Source: Veillonella dispar
GTDB lineage: Bacteria; Bacillota; Negativicutes; Veillonellales; Veillonellaceae
DNA: 64,000 nt
Assembly (NCBI RefSeq): GCF_900637515.1
Contig: NZ_LR134375.1
Coordinates: 433,501-497,500 of the forward strand
Direction: 5' to 3'
Shown here one piece after another: positions 34,660-43,741 of the stretch. The position numbers were made by a program, and so were the translations under genes. Below the pieces are notes generated by a model, which worked only from the letters and a program-made list of their open reading frames with translations, searched no databases and was not told the DNA's origin. Every line of letters begins with the position of its first letter. Position 1 is the stretch's first letter.

Positions 34660-35400
34660 ATGAAACCTATAATTTCACCTGTAGGGGATTGCGCTATCTC
34701 TATTGATTTTGGTCAAGTCATCGATCCAAAGATTAATCGACATATTCGTCAAACGATAGAGCGAATTCAAGAGCTAAATCTAGAGGGGATTATTGAATTA
34801 GTACCTACCTATTGTGCATTGCTTTTGCAATATGATGCTATGCTATACTCCTATGAAGAATTGTGTAACATCATTGAGCCTACATTGGAGCAGACTATAA
34901 CAGATAATGCTAATGAACTTGTTACCGTCGTGGAAATTCCTACCGTGTACGGTGGTGAGTTTGGTCCAGACCTTGGTTTTGTAGCCTCTCATAATAATCT
35001 AACTGAAGATGAGGTTGTAGCCATTCATAGTGGTACAGATTACTTGGTATATATGCTTGGCTTCATTCCTGGGTTTACCTATTTGGGCGGCATGGATCCA
35101 TGCATTGCAACGCCTCGTTTGTCCTCACCAAGAACATTGATACCTGCAGGTTCTGTAGGCATTGCAGGGGAACAAACTGGCACGTATCCATCCGACTCTC
35201 CAGGGGGCTGGCAAATCATTGGCCGTACACCGGTAACCATGTATGACATGTCCAAGAAACAAGCGGCGCTATTGAGTGCTGGCGACTATGTGCGCTATGT
35301 GCCGATAGATGAAGCGGAATATAATCGTATTAACGCATTGGGGGCGGACTATGCGCCATCCATGTATGAAGTAGAGGTAGGTGAGTTGCGTGGCTATTAA
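34660..35400 (+). CDS. pxpB: 5-oxoprolinase subunit PxpB (KipI family)
   Basis: 246 aa from the ATG at 34660 with GGAAGGAG upstream. The C-terminal cyclophilin-like half carries the signature LGFIPGFTYLGGMD, PRLSSPRTLIPAGSVGIAGE and TGTYPSDSPGGWQIIGRTP. Members act as the B subunit of the ATP-dependent 5-oxoprolinase; the Bacillus homologue KipI was first described as an inhibitor of sporulation kinase A. With pxpA and pxpC in the same cluster, the enzymatic role is strongly favoured. The end of the gene overlaps or abuts the start of pxpC. Confidence 0.93.
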   Translation: MKPIISPVGDCAISIDFGQVIDPKINRHIRQTIERIQELNLEGIIELVPTYCALLLQYDAMLYSYEELCNIIEPTLEQTITDNANELVTVVEIPTVYGGEFGPDLGFVASHNNLTEDEVVAIHSGTDYLVYMLGFIPGFTYLGGMDPCIATPRLSSPRTLIPAGSVGIAGEQTGTYPSDSPGGWQIIGRTPVTMYDMSKKQAALLSAGDYVRYVPIDEAEYNRINALGADYAPSMYEVEVGELRGY

Positions 35401-36424
35401 TGAGTTTAATAAATTATCTATCTACGTAAATGCACCTGGCATGTACACTACCATTCAAGATAAAGGTCGCGTTGGGTTCCAACAATATGGTATGCCTGTA
35501 GCAGGTCCTATGGATAGTGAAAGCTATCTCTTGGGGCAAGCGCTGGTAGGTAATGTAGAAACGGTAGGTGCCTTAGAGTGCACATTACTGCCGCCTACAC
35601 TCACCGTGAAAGGCACATGTATCGTTGCTTTCACAGGGGCCGACATGGAACCAACCATCAATAGTGTACGAGTACCGAGATATATTCCATTTGTATGTCA
35701 CGACGGCGATGTCATTTCCGGTGGTTTTAGCCAATGTGGCGTGCGCATGTACATTTCTTTCTCTGGAGGTATCGACGTGCCAAGCATCAACGGCAGTGTA
35801 TCGACCCATACAAAGGCGAAAATTGGGGGCCTTGAGGGGCGACCATTACAAAAGGGCGATGAACTTGGCATCAAAGCGTTTATCAGAGATGAAGTGCATG
35901 TCTGCGATTACCGTGGTGAAGGGCATACTCTATTCAATACCGCCTTATATAACCGTGGGGGCCGTGAATGTCATGAACCATTACGCGTTGTATTAGGTGA
36001 TCAGGCAAAACATTTCACCGAGAAGGGAATCAAGACCTTTAGTGATAATATCTATACACTGACTGTAGAATGTGACCGTATGGGTTTCCGCTTAGATGGT
36101 CCTGAAATTGAACACGTAGACAGTGCAGATATTATTTCTGATGGTGCCGTATTTGGCTCTATCCAAGTGCCATCGAATGGACATCCCATTGTCCTCATGG
36201 CAGATCGCCAAACAACAGGGGGCTATACAAAAATAGGCACTATCATTACCGCAGACCTACCTCGGCTTAGCCAATTGCCGGTAGGGGATGGGATTAACTT
36301 TAATATCGTGTCTATTGATGAAGCGCAAGACATATACCGAGCGTATATAGAACGATTACAGAAGCGTATCGAATTAGCACATGAACAAAGTGCTTATATA
36401 TTTAAATTAAATAATGTCATATAA
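35390..36424 (+). CDS. pxpC: 5-oxoprolinase subunit PxpC (KipA family)
   Basis: 344 aa from the GTG at 35390 (TAGGTGAG ribosome site); the GTG at 35381 is an alternative nine bases earlier. The start MAINEFNKLSIYVNAPGMYTTIQDKGR leads into the biotin-dependent-carboxylase-like domain; GRVGFQQYGMPVAGPMDSES, FTGADMEP, ISGGFSQCGVRMYISFSGGI and QVPSNGHPIVLMADRQTTGGY (positions 36163-36225) are family blocks. Together with PxpA and PxpB it forms the 5-oxoprolinase. It is the last gene of the cluster. Confidence 0.93.
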   Translation: MAINEFNKLSIYVNAPGMYTTIQDKGRVGFQQYGMPVAGPMDSESYLLGQALVGNVETVGALECTLLPPTLTVKGTCIVAFTGADMEPTINSVRVPRYIPFVCHDGDVISGGFSQCGVRMYISFSGGIDVPSINGSVSTHTKAKIGGLEGRPLQKGDELGIKAFIRDEVHVCDYRGEGHTLFNTALYNRGGRECHEPLRVVLGDQAKHFTEKGIKTFSDNIYTLTVECDRMGFRLDGPEIEHVDSADIISDGAVFGSIQVPSNGHPIVLMADRQTTGGYTKIGTIITADLPRLSQLPVGDGINFNIVSIDEAQDIYRAYIERLQKRIELAHEQSAYIFKLNNVI

Positions 36425-36426
36425 AA

Positions 36427-36466
36427 AATAACGTCTAAAAGAGATTATTCTTTAGACGTTATTTTT
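36427..36466 (+). terminator. Terminator of the pxp cluster
   Basis: AATAACGTCTAAA and TTTAGACGTTATT form a 13-base stem followed by TTTTG. Confidence 0.92.
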
Positions 36467-36890
36467 GTTTTTGGCTGCTAATTTATCTCAATTTGACTGA
36501 AATTCTAATTTATAAAAATTTAATGAAATATAGTGCTGTAAAATAGGTGGGGTTATTAGAATGTAGCTATATAAGGCGTTTTGACAATTATTTTTATAAT
36601 TTATCAATTATATTTATATGAGAAAAGTTAAAATGTGAGTTTAAATTCATCTTCTCTTCTAAATTATGGTATAAAATCACCCCAATTATTAGGTTTTGTT
36701 TTATAATGGGGTTAAAGAACTCCCATTATTGCTGTATTTGCAATGGGTATTCCAAAAATGAAATATTAGTGAAAAGGGGTTGCAAGCATATCGAAAAATT
36801 TGGTATACTAACTATATCGAAAAACTTGAAATTGAGATTATTTGTTATATAGAAGTTTGAGAGCTTTATAGTAGTTTAAAGGAGAAATGA
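36467..36890 (+). promoter_or_regulatory. Long leader and promoters of the first autotransporter
   Basis: A 424-base AT-rich gap without a gene. Promoter candidates: TTGCAA (36780-36785)-18-TATACT (36804-36809), and TTGAAA (36826-36831)-16-TATAGA (36848-36853). TATCGAAAAA occurs twice, within the first spacer and just before the second -35. Two hairpins lie upstream: ACCCCA-TTAT/ATAA-TGGGGT (36679-36712) and CCCATT...AATGGG (36722-36747). AAATTATGGTATAAAA (36661-36676) resembles the -10 region before the second autotransporter. Confidence 0.6.
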
Positions 36891-39800
36891 ATGAACAAGA
36901 TTTTTAAAGTGGTTTGGAACAAATCCAAAAATTGCTACGTAGTAGTATCTGAATTCGCTAAAAACAATAGCGGTAAAAAGAAAATTGTTGTGGCTGGTAT
37001 CTTTGCAGCATTAGCTATGACTAATGCTAATGTAGCATTGGCTGTAAACGAGGTGCCTACATCTACTGGTGGTGCATCTGTAGCTTTTGGTGATAGTGCT
37101 ACTGTTACAGGTGCCAATGCAGTCGGTTTAGGTAACAGTGCTAGTGTTACAGGTGTAAATGCAGTTGCTTTAGGTACAAATGTAAAAGCTACTACTAGTG
37201 ATGCTGTTGTAATTGGTACTGCTGCAAAAGCAGAGACTGCTGGTGGTGGGGTTGCTATTGGTCAAAATGCTTATTCAAAAGGTCTATATAGTAATACACC
37301 AAGTGTTGCTGTAGGTAAAAATTCCATAGCAAATGGTGGTACTGCGATTGCTATTGGTACTGGTGCGACGGTAAACGAAGCTGGTACTAATTTTTCACAA
37401 GGTATTGCCATTGGTGGTGGTGCATTACCGGGGCAAGGGGCTACCGTTATAGGTGACCAAAGTATTGCTATTGGTGGTAATACTAAAGCCATTGGTCACT
37501 CCTCAATTGTTATTGGCGGTGACGATGCTGATAGAATGACGAATACTAGAGCAGTTTATACCGATATTAATACAGGGAAAGCTAAAGTTGGGACCGTTTC
37601 TGCTGCTGTTAAAGATTTAACAGGATATGAAATTAAGTGGCGTGATTATAATAATGCTACAGCAGACCATATCGGTATCACAGTGGGTACTAAAGGGCAA
37701 TCTGGTAATGCTGGTATTGCTATTGGTACTGGCGCTGACTCTAAAAACCGTATCGCTGGTGCTTTGACAGGTGTTAATACAAGTGGTGCTGATAATGACT
37801 CTGTAACAAATGCCATCGCTATTGGTACAGGCGCTAAAGCAAATCGTGATAACTCTGTCGCTTTAGGTGGCGGTTCTACTACAGATAAGGCAGGTACTAA
37901 ACAATCTAGCTATACATTGTCAAATGGTATTACAGCAACATGGGCTGGTGGTGACAAAACGTTAGAAGGTGATGTTGTATCCTTCGGTGCTGAAGGCTAT
38001 GAACGTCAGTTAAAAAACGTCGCTCCTGGTGAAGTAAGTGCTACTTCTACAGATGCCATCAACGGCTCTCAGTTAGCTGCTATCGTGGATCAAATTGCTT
38101 ATAAATATGTATCTATTAAATCTACTGATACTCCAAATAAAGACAACACTGGTGCAAAAGCTAATAACGCTATTGCTATTGGTCCTAATGCATCTACAGA
38201 TACGGCTGCAACAAGCTCTGTAGCTATTGGTGATGGTGCAAGTACAACAGGTCGATCTACAGTTGCATTGGGGTTATCAGCACAAGCTACATCGGCAAAT
38301 GCTACAGCGTTAGGTGCTAACTCCATTGCGTCCGAGGATGATACTGTGGCAGTTGGTCATGGTGCTAAGGCAACAGATGGCAATGCCAGTGCTTTTGGGG
38401 CTGATGCGATAGCTTCCAATATTGAGTCTACCGCAATTGGTCATGGTACTGCTGCATCTGGTGCATCCTCTACTGCATTGGGATCCAGAGCAAAGGCCGC
38501 TGGAACTGCAGGTGTTGGTATCGGTATGTTAGCCAATGCAACTAAAGATTATAGTATTGCTATTGGCGGAGAAAGCTCTTCCACTGCAGATAACAGTATT
38601 GCTATTGGTAGAAAAAGCTCAGTATCAGAGAATGATGGTATTGCTATCGGTACTAGATCTAACGCAAGTGCAGCTAAATCGATTGCTATTGGTGATGGTG
38701 CTAGTGCTACAACTGCTGATGGTGTTGCAATAGGTTCTAAGTCTGTTGCTAGTACTGCAGCTGGTGTAGCAGGTTATAATGCTAATACTGGTCGTACTGA
38801 TACATATGCTAACTTAACTGGTGCAACGTTAACATCTACATTGGGTGGCGTTGCTGTTGGTACAACAGGTCAAACTCGTCAAATTAACTATGTAGCTGCT
38901 GGTACGGCTGATACAGATGCAGTCAACGTAGCACAATTGAAGAGTGTAAACCTTGCTTTCACAGGTGACACTGGTTCTGGTGACGTAAACCTTGCTAACA
39001 GTAAATTAGCTGTAAATGGTGACGATACATATATTACAACTACAGCTAATGGTAAGAAAATTACTATTGCTGGTAAAAAACAAGATATTACTGTAACTAA
39101 TGGTGTTGCTTCTGCAACTGCAGGCATGGCAGATGCTCAAAACGTAGCTGATGCAATTAATCAAGCAGTTGCTAATAGTTCTTCCAGTTGGAACTTATCT
39201 GCTAATGGTGAAGCGACAACAGCAACCGTTGAAAAAGGTAATAAAGTAGATTTCTCTGGCGATGATAATATTACAGTTGCTAGAAATGATAAAAATATCA
39301 CTGTGTCCTTGAAGAAAGAGCTTACTGGCTTGAACAGTGCATCTTTCAACAATGCTGCAGGTAATCCAACTGTAAAAATTGATGGCGACAAAGGCATCAA
39401 TGCAGGCGATATGAAAGTTACTAACGTAGCTGATGGTGTAGCAGATAAAGATGCTGTCAATGTATCTCAATTGAAGAAAACAGACGCTAAAGCAGAAGCT
39501 AACAAAACTGCAATTGCTCGTAAAATTTCCTTAGGTGGTAATAGTGGTTCTACTGCAGAGAAATCTTTGAGCGCAGGCGATGTAAAATTCAATGTTAAAG
39601 GTGCTAATGGTTTAACTACGGTTGCTTCTGGCGATGATGTAACTGTTAAACTTGATGATACTACTAAAGATAAAATCGATAACGCTGCTGACAAAGATTT
39701 GAGCAATTTGAATCCAGCAGGTGAGCAAAAGGTTAAAGATCTAGCTGCTTGGAAAGTGGTTGCTAACAGTGGTACTGCTGAAGATGTTAAAGGTGGCGAC

Positions 39801-42800
39801 ACTGTTAAGTTCATCGATGGTGATAACATCGAAATTACACAAGCTGGTAAAAACTTTACAATTGCCACAAAGAAAAACGTTACATTTGATAACATAACAG
39901 CTACGCAAGCAATTACAGCTCCAACTGTGAACGCTACAACAGGCGTAGTAACACCTCAAGTAACAGGCTTAACTAATAGAGACTGGACTCCAGGTCAAAC
40001 AACACCTGTACCTGGTCGTGCGGCTACAGAAGATCAATTGAAACAAGTTGATAATCAAGTAGCTACTAATAAACAAAATATTGCTGATAATAAAACAGCA
40101 ATCGATAAAAATACAACAGCAATCGCTCGTAAAATCTCCTTAGGTGGTAACACTGGTACTACGACTGAAAAATCTTTAAGCACAGCTGATGTGAAATTCA
40201 ATATTAAGGGTGAAAACGGCCTTACTACTGAAGCTAAGGATGATAATGTAACAGTTAAACTTGATACAGCTACTAAAGATAAAATTGATAACGCTGCTGA
40301 TAAAGACTTGAGTAATTTGAATCCAACAGGTGAGCAAAAAGTTAAAGATTTAGCTGCTTGGAAAGTAGTTGCTAATAATGGTACTGCTGAAGATGTTAAA
40401 GGTGGCGACACTGTTAAATACATTAATGGTGATAATATTCTCATTACTCAATCTGGTAAAGATTTCACATTCGCTACTAAGCCAGATGTAACATTCAATA
40501 CGGTAACGGCTAACGACACTATTACAGCTCCAAAAGTTAAAGCTACAACTGGTGTGGAAACGCCTCAAGTAACTGGTTTAACTAATAAAACTTGGGATCC
40601 AAATAACATTACATCTGGTCGTGCAGCAACTGAAGATCAATTGAAAGCTGTTGACGATCAAGTTAAAGAAAACAAAGATAATATCACTCAAAATACTGGT
40701 GATATTGCAACAAATAAAACAAATATTGCTAAAAATGCCGGCGATATTGCTGATAACAAGCAAAAAATCGCAGATAATACAACAGCTATCAATAAAAATG
40801 CCGACGATATTGCTACAAATAAAGCTAATATTGATCAAAATACAACAGCTATTGCTCGTAAAATCTCCTTAGGCAGTGATGATGGTGATACAGATGAAAA
40901 ATCTTTGAGCACAGGTGATGTGAAGTTCAATATTAAAGGTGAAAATGGCATTACTACTGCAGCTAATGGCGTAGATGTAACTGTTAAATTGGACGATGCT
41001 ACAAAAGATAAAATCGATAATGCAGCAAATAAAGACTTGAGCAACTTGACTCCAGCTGGTGAACAACAAGTTAAAGATTTAGCAGCTTGGAATGTAGTAG
41101 CTAACAACGGTACTGCTGAAAAGGTTCAAGGTGGCGATACAGTTAAATTTATCGATGGTGATAATGTTTCCATTACACAAAATGGTAAAGAGTTCACTGT
41201 TGCCACAAAGAAAGATGTAACATTTGATAACGTTACAGCAAACCAAAAAATTACAGCTCCAGAAGTAAGTGGTTTAACAAATAAAACTTGGGTACCAGGC
41301 CAAACAACACCTGTATCTGGTCGTGCAGCCACTGAAGATCAATTGAAAGCAGTTGATGATCAAGTAGCAGCAAATAAAGCTAACATCACTAAGAATGCTG
41401 ACGATATTAAAACTAACAAAGATAATATTGCGGCAAATAAAGAACAAATTGATAAAAATACAACAGCTATCGCTCGTAAGATTTCCTTAGGCAGTGATAA
41501 TGGCGATACAGATAAAAAATCCTTGAGCACAGGTGATGTGAAATTCAATATCAAAGGTCAAAATGGTATCGTTACTGAAGCTAATGGTGAAGACGTAACT
41601 GTTAAATTGGACGATGATACTGCAAACAAAATCAACAATGCAGCAAATACTGATTTGAGCAACTTAACAGATGCTGGTAAACAACAAGTTAAAGATTTAT
41701 CTGCATGGAATGTAGTGGCTAACAATGGTACAGCTGAAAAAGTTGAAGGTGGTAACACAGTTAAATTCATCGATGGTGATAACATCTCCATTACTCAAAA
41801 TGGTAAAGACTTCACAATTGCTACTAAGAAAGATGTTACTTTCGATACTGTAACTGCAAATGATACAATTACAGCTCCAAAAGTAAAAGCAACTGATGGT
41901 GTAGAAACACCAGAAGTGACTGGTTTAACAAATAAAACTTGGGTTCCAGGTCAAACACAACCTGTATCTGGTCGTGCAGCAACTGAAGATCAATTGAAAG
42001 CCGTTGATGACCAAGTAGAAGCAAACAAAGCTAACATCACTAAAAATGCTGGTGATATTGCAGCAAACAAAGCTCAAATCGATAAAAACACAGAAGCTAT
42101 CGGTCGTAAGATTTCCTTAGGTGGTAACACGGGTTCTACTGATGAAAAATCCTTGAGCACTGGTGATGTGAAATTCAACATCAAAGGCGAAAACGGTTTA
42201 ACAACGGTAGCTAATGGTGAAGATGTAACTGTTAAAATCGATGATGCAACAAAAGCAAAAATCGATAATGCAGCAAATCAAGACTTGAGCAACTTAACAC
42301 CTGCTGGTAAACAACAAGTTAAAGATCTATCTGCATGGAATGTAACTGCAGCTGGCGGTACTGTTGAAAAAGTACAAGGCGGCGATACTGTTAAATTCCA
42401 AGCCGGTGATAATCTTGAGGTTAAACAAGACGGTACTACTTTCACATATAGCCTAGCTAAAGACGTGAAAGGTCTTAACAGTGTAACTGTAGGTGATGAA
42501 AATGGTCCATCCACTAAGATTACTCCTGCTGGTACAACTGTAAAAGATGCAGCTGGTAACTCTACAACAGTTAACGGTGCAGGTATGACTATCACTCCTG
42601 CAAATGCAGCAGCTAGCCCTGTATCTCTTACTGTAAACGGCTTAAATAATGGTGGTAACCAAATTCATGGTGTAGCACCTGGTACAGCCGATACAGATGC
42701 AGTAAACGTTAGCCAATTGAAAGCAGCTAAAGCTGGTTTACAACAAGCTATTAACGATGTAGGCGTTGAAACACAACGTGTTGGTGCTCATGCGGCAGCT

Positions 42801-43193
42801 ATGGCAGCGTTGAAACCAATCCAATACGATCCATTGGAACCAACACAAATCATGGCTGGTATTGGTAACTACCGTGGTGAAACAGCGGGTGCAATCGGTC
42901 TTGCCCATTACAAAACTGAAGATACAATGTTTAATATTGGTGTTACACTTGGTTCTAGCCATAACATGATTAATGCTGGTGTAACTCATAAATTTGGTGG
43001 TAGCCGTGATAGAAAAGATGCGATTCCAGAACGTTATAAAGCTGGTCCTATTAGCTCTATCTACGTAATGCAAGATGAAGTAAGTCACTTACGTAACCAA
43101 AATGAAGAGTACAAATCCAAGCTTGAACAACAACAATCTGAAATTGATGCGTTGAAAGCAGCAGTTAACCAATTGTTGGCAAATAAAGCATAA
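36891..43193 (+). CDS. Trimeric autotransporter adhesin (YadA/Hia-like), 2100 aa
   Basis: It starts with an extended signal peptide (ESPR): MNKIFKVVWNKSKNCYVVVS, a basic linker (GKKK) and a hydrophobic part ending ANVALA. The head region, about residues 60-620, is built of 14-residue YadA-like repeats (xAIGxxAxAxGxxSxAxG). A neck and FxG/GIN-like connectors follow (DTDAVNVAQLKSVN). The stalk has five long modules (separate entry) with heptads placing Asn at core positions (NKxNIxxN), typical of trimeric coiled coils. The YadA anchor begins at VGAHAAAMAALKPIQY and ends at THKFGG. About 63 more residues follow, with a coiled coil, unlike classic members that stop at the last beta strand. It would be an outer-membrane adhesin for aggregation or biofilm. 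AAAGGAG precedes the ATG. Confidence 0.95.
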   Translation: MNKIFKVVWNKSKNCYVVVSEFAKNNSGKKKIVVAGIFAALAMTNANVALAVNEVPTSTGGASVAFGDSATVTGANAVGLGNSASVTGVNAVALGTNVKATTSDAVVIGTAAKAETAGGGVAIGQNAYSKGLYSNTPSVAVGKNSIANGGTAIAIGTGATVNEAGTNFSQGIAIGGGALPGQGATVIGDQSIAIGGNTKAIGHSSIVIGGDDADRMTNTRAVYTDINTGKAKVGTVSAAVKDLTGYEIKWRDYNNATADHIGITVGTKGQSGNAGIAIGTGADSKNRIAGALTGVNTSGADNDSVTNAIAIGTGAKANRDNSVALGGGSTTDKAGTKQSSYTLSNGITATWAGGDKTLEGDVVSFGAEGYERQLKNVAPGEVSATSTDAINGSQLAAIVDQIAYKYVSIKSTDTPNKDNTGAKANNAIAIGPNASTDTAATSSVAIGDGASTTGRSTVALGLSAQATSANATALGANSIASEDDTVAVGHGAKATDGNASAFGADAIASNIESTAIGHGTAASGASSTALGSRAKAAGTAGVGIGMLANATKDYSIAIGGESSSTADNSIAIGRKSSVSENDGIAIGTRSNASAAKSIAIGDGASATTADGVAIGSKSVASTAAGVAGYNANTGRTDTYANLTGATLTSTLGGVAVGTTGQTRQINYVAAGTADTDAVNVAQLKSVNLAFTGDTGSGDVNLANSKLAVNGDDTYITTTANGKKITIAGKKQDITVTNGVASATAGMADAQNVADAINQAVANSSSSWNLSANGEATTATVEKGNKVDFSGDDNITVARNDKNITVSLKKELTGLNSASFNNAAGNPTVKIDGDKGINAGDMKVTNVADGVADKDAVNVSQLKKTDAKAEANKTAIARKISLGGNSGSTAEKSLSAGDVKFNVKGANGLTTVASGDDVTVKLDDTTKDKIDNAADKDLSNLNPAGEQKVKDLAAWKVVANSGTAEDVKGGDTVKFIDGDNIEITQAGKNFTIATKKNVTFDNITATQAITAPTVNATTGVVTPQVTGLTNRDWTPGQTTPVPGRAATEDQLKQVDNQVATNKQNIADNKTAIDKNTTAIARKISLGGNTGTTTEKSLSTADVKFNIKGENGLTTEAKDDNVTVKLDTATKDKIDNAADKDLSNLNPTGEQKVKDLAAWKVVANNGTAEDVKGGDTVKYINGDNILITQSGKDFTFATKPDVTFNTVTANDTITAPKVKATTGVETPQVTGLTNKTWDPNNITSGRAATEDQLKAVDDQVKENKDNITQNTGDIATNKTNIAKNAGDIADNKQKIADNTTAINKNADDIATNKANIDQNTTAIARKISLGSDDGDTDEKSLSTGDVKFNIKGENGITTAANGVDVTVKLDDATKDKIDNAANKDLSNLTPAGEQQVKDLAAWNVVANNGTAEKVQGGDTVKFIDGDNVSITQNGKEFTVATKKDVTFDNVTANQKITAPEVSGLTNKTWVPGQTTPVSGRAATEDQLKAVDDQVAANKANITKNADDIKTNKDNIAANKEQIDKNTTAIARKISLGSDNGDTDKKSLSTGDVKFNIKGQNGIVTEANGEDVTVKLDDDTANKINNAANTDLSNLTDAGKQQVKDLSAWNVVANNGTAEKVEGGNTVKFIDGDNISITQNGKDFTIATKKDVTFDTVTANDTITAPKVKATDGVETPEVTGLTNKTWVPGQTQPVSGRAATEDQLKAVDDQVEANKANITKNAGDIAANKAQIDKNTEAIGRKISLGGNTGSTDEKSLSTGDVKFNIKGENGLTTVANGEDVTVKIDDATKAKIDNAANQDLSNLTPAGKQQVKDLSAWNVTAAGGTVEKVQGGDTVKFQAGDNLEVKQDGTTFTYSLAKDVKGLNSVTVGDENGPSTKITPAGTTVKDAAGNSTTVNGAGMTITPANAAASPVSLTVNGLNNGGNQIHGVAPGTADTDAVNVSQLKAAKAGLQQAINDVGVETQRVGAHAAAMAALKPIQYDPLEPTQIMAGIGNYRGETAGAIGLAHYKTEDTMFNIGVTLGSSHNMINAGVTHKFGGSRDRKDAIPERYKAGPISSIYVMQDEVSHLRNQNEEYKSKLEQQQSEIDALKAAVNQLLANKA
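39519..42730 (+). repeat. Five stalk modules within the first autotransporter
   Basis: Each module begins with (A/G)RKISLG and continues SLS(T/A)(G/A)DVKFN(I/V)KG, NA(A)xxDLSNLxxAG, AWxVxAxxGTxExVxGG(D/N)TVKF and an anchoring GRAATEDQLK connector. Start codons of RKISLG lie at 39519, 40128, 40857, 41475 and 42105, giving spacings of 609, 729, 618 and 630 bases; the longer one has extra NKxxI heptads. These are in-frame repeats that could change number by recombination. Confidence 0.9.
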
Positions 43194-43251
43194 TCATATT
43201 GTACATATAGTTAGAACTATGTATATCCCGTGAATGGATATGTAAAACTAG

Positions 43252-43284
43252 AAAGAGCCTTCCTCGAAAGAGGAGGCTCTTTTT
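43252..43284 (+). terminator. Terminator after the first autotransporter
   Basis: AAAGAGCCTTCCTC-gaaa-GAGGAGGCTCTTTTT with one mismatch in the stem. Confidence 0.94.
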
Positions 43285-43741
43285 AGTATGAAAACAAAAA
43301 TAGTTTATTAAAGCTATATCTGTAAAATAAAATAGTCTGAAAATTCTAATTTAATAATTAATAAAACTGTCGATAAAACTGTATATAATGAATAATTTAT
43401 GAATATTTTTAGACGATGATTAATTTTGTAATGAAATCTAATATTCTTTTTGTTCTCAATTAGAAGCATAAAAATTCATATAATATGCAATTTATTAAGG
43501 TGAATTATAAATGAATTATGATGATACTGCGTGTTTAAGCATACTCTATGCATAATTGAGATAATAGTAAATATCCAAAAATTACACTTTTAAATTGAGA
43601 AAATTAGATAAATTATGGTAGAATTAAAGATAGGTTTTTATAAATGTAAAGCTATGTAGCTTTCATTATTTCCAGACTGAGAGAAGTATGGAACATATAA
43701 TTCATATAGTTGAGGGTTAGTAATTTAGAAGAGGAAAACAT
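43285..43741 (+). promoter_or_regulatory. Intergenic region and promoter of the second autotransporter
   Basis: 457 very AT-rich bases without a convincing gene. TTGAGA (43595-43600), 18 bases, TAGAAT (43619-43624) is the best promoter, about 120 bases upstream of the start. AAATTATGGTAGAAT here resembles AAATTATGGTATAAA before the first autotransporter. GAAGAGGAA is near the start codon. Confidence 0.5.

Noticed and set aside
39467..42595. Long open frames on the minus strand inside the first autotransporter (and similar ones at 45.7-51.5 kb)
   Set aside because: They mirror the repeated Ala/Thr/Asn/Lys codons of the adhesin, have no ribosome sites and show low-complexity translations; treated as shadows.
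43511..43555. 14-codon frame with AAGGTG upstream, before the second autotransporter
   Set aside because: Too short to judge; no attenuator-like hairpin follows it, so a leader peptide is not supported.
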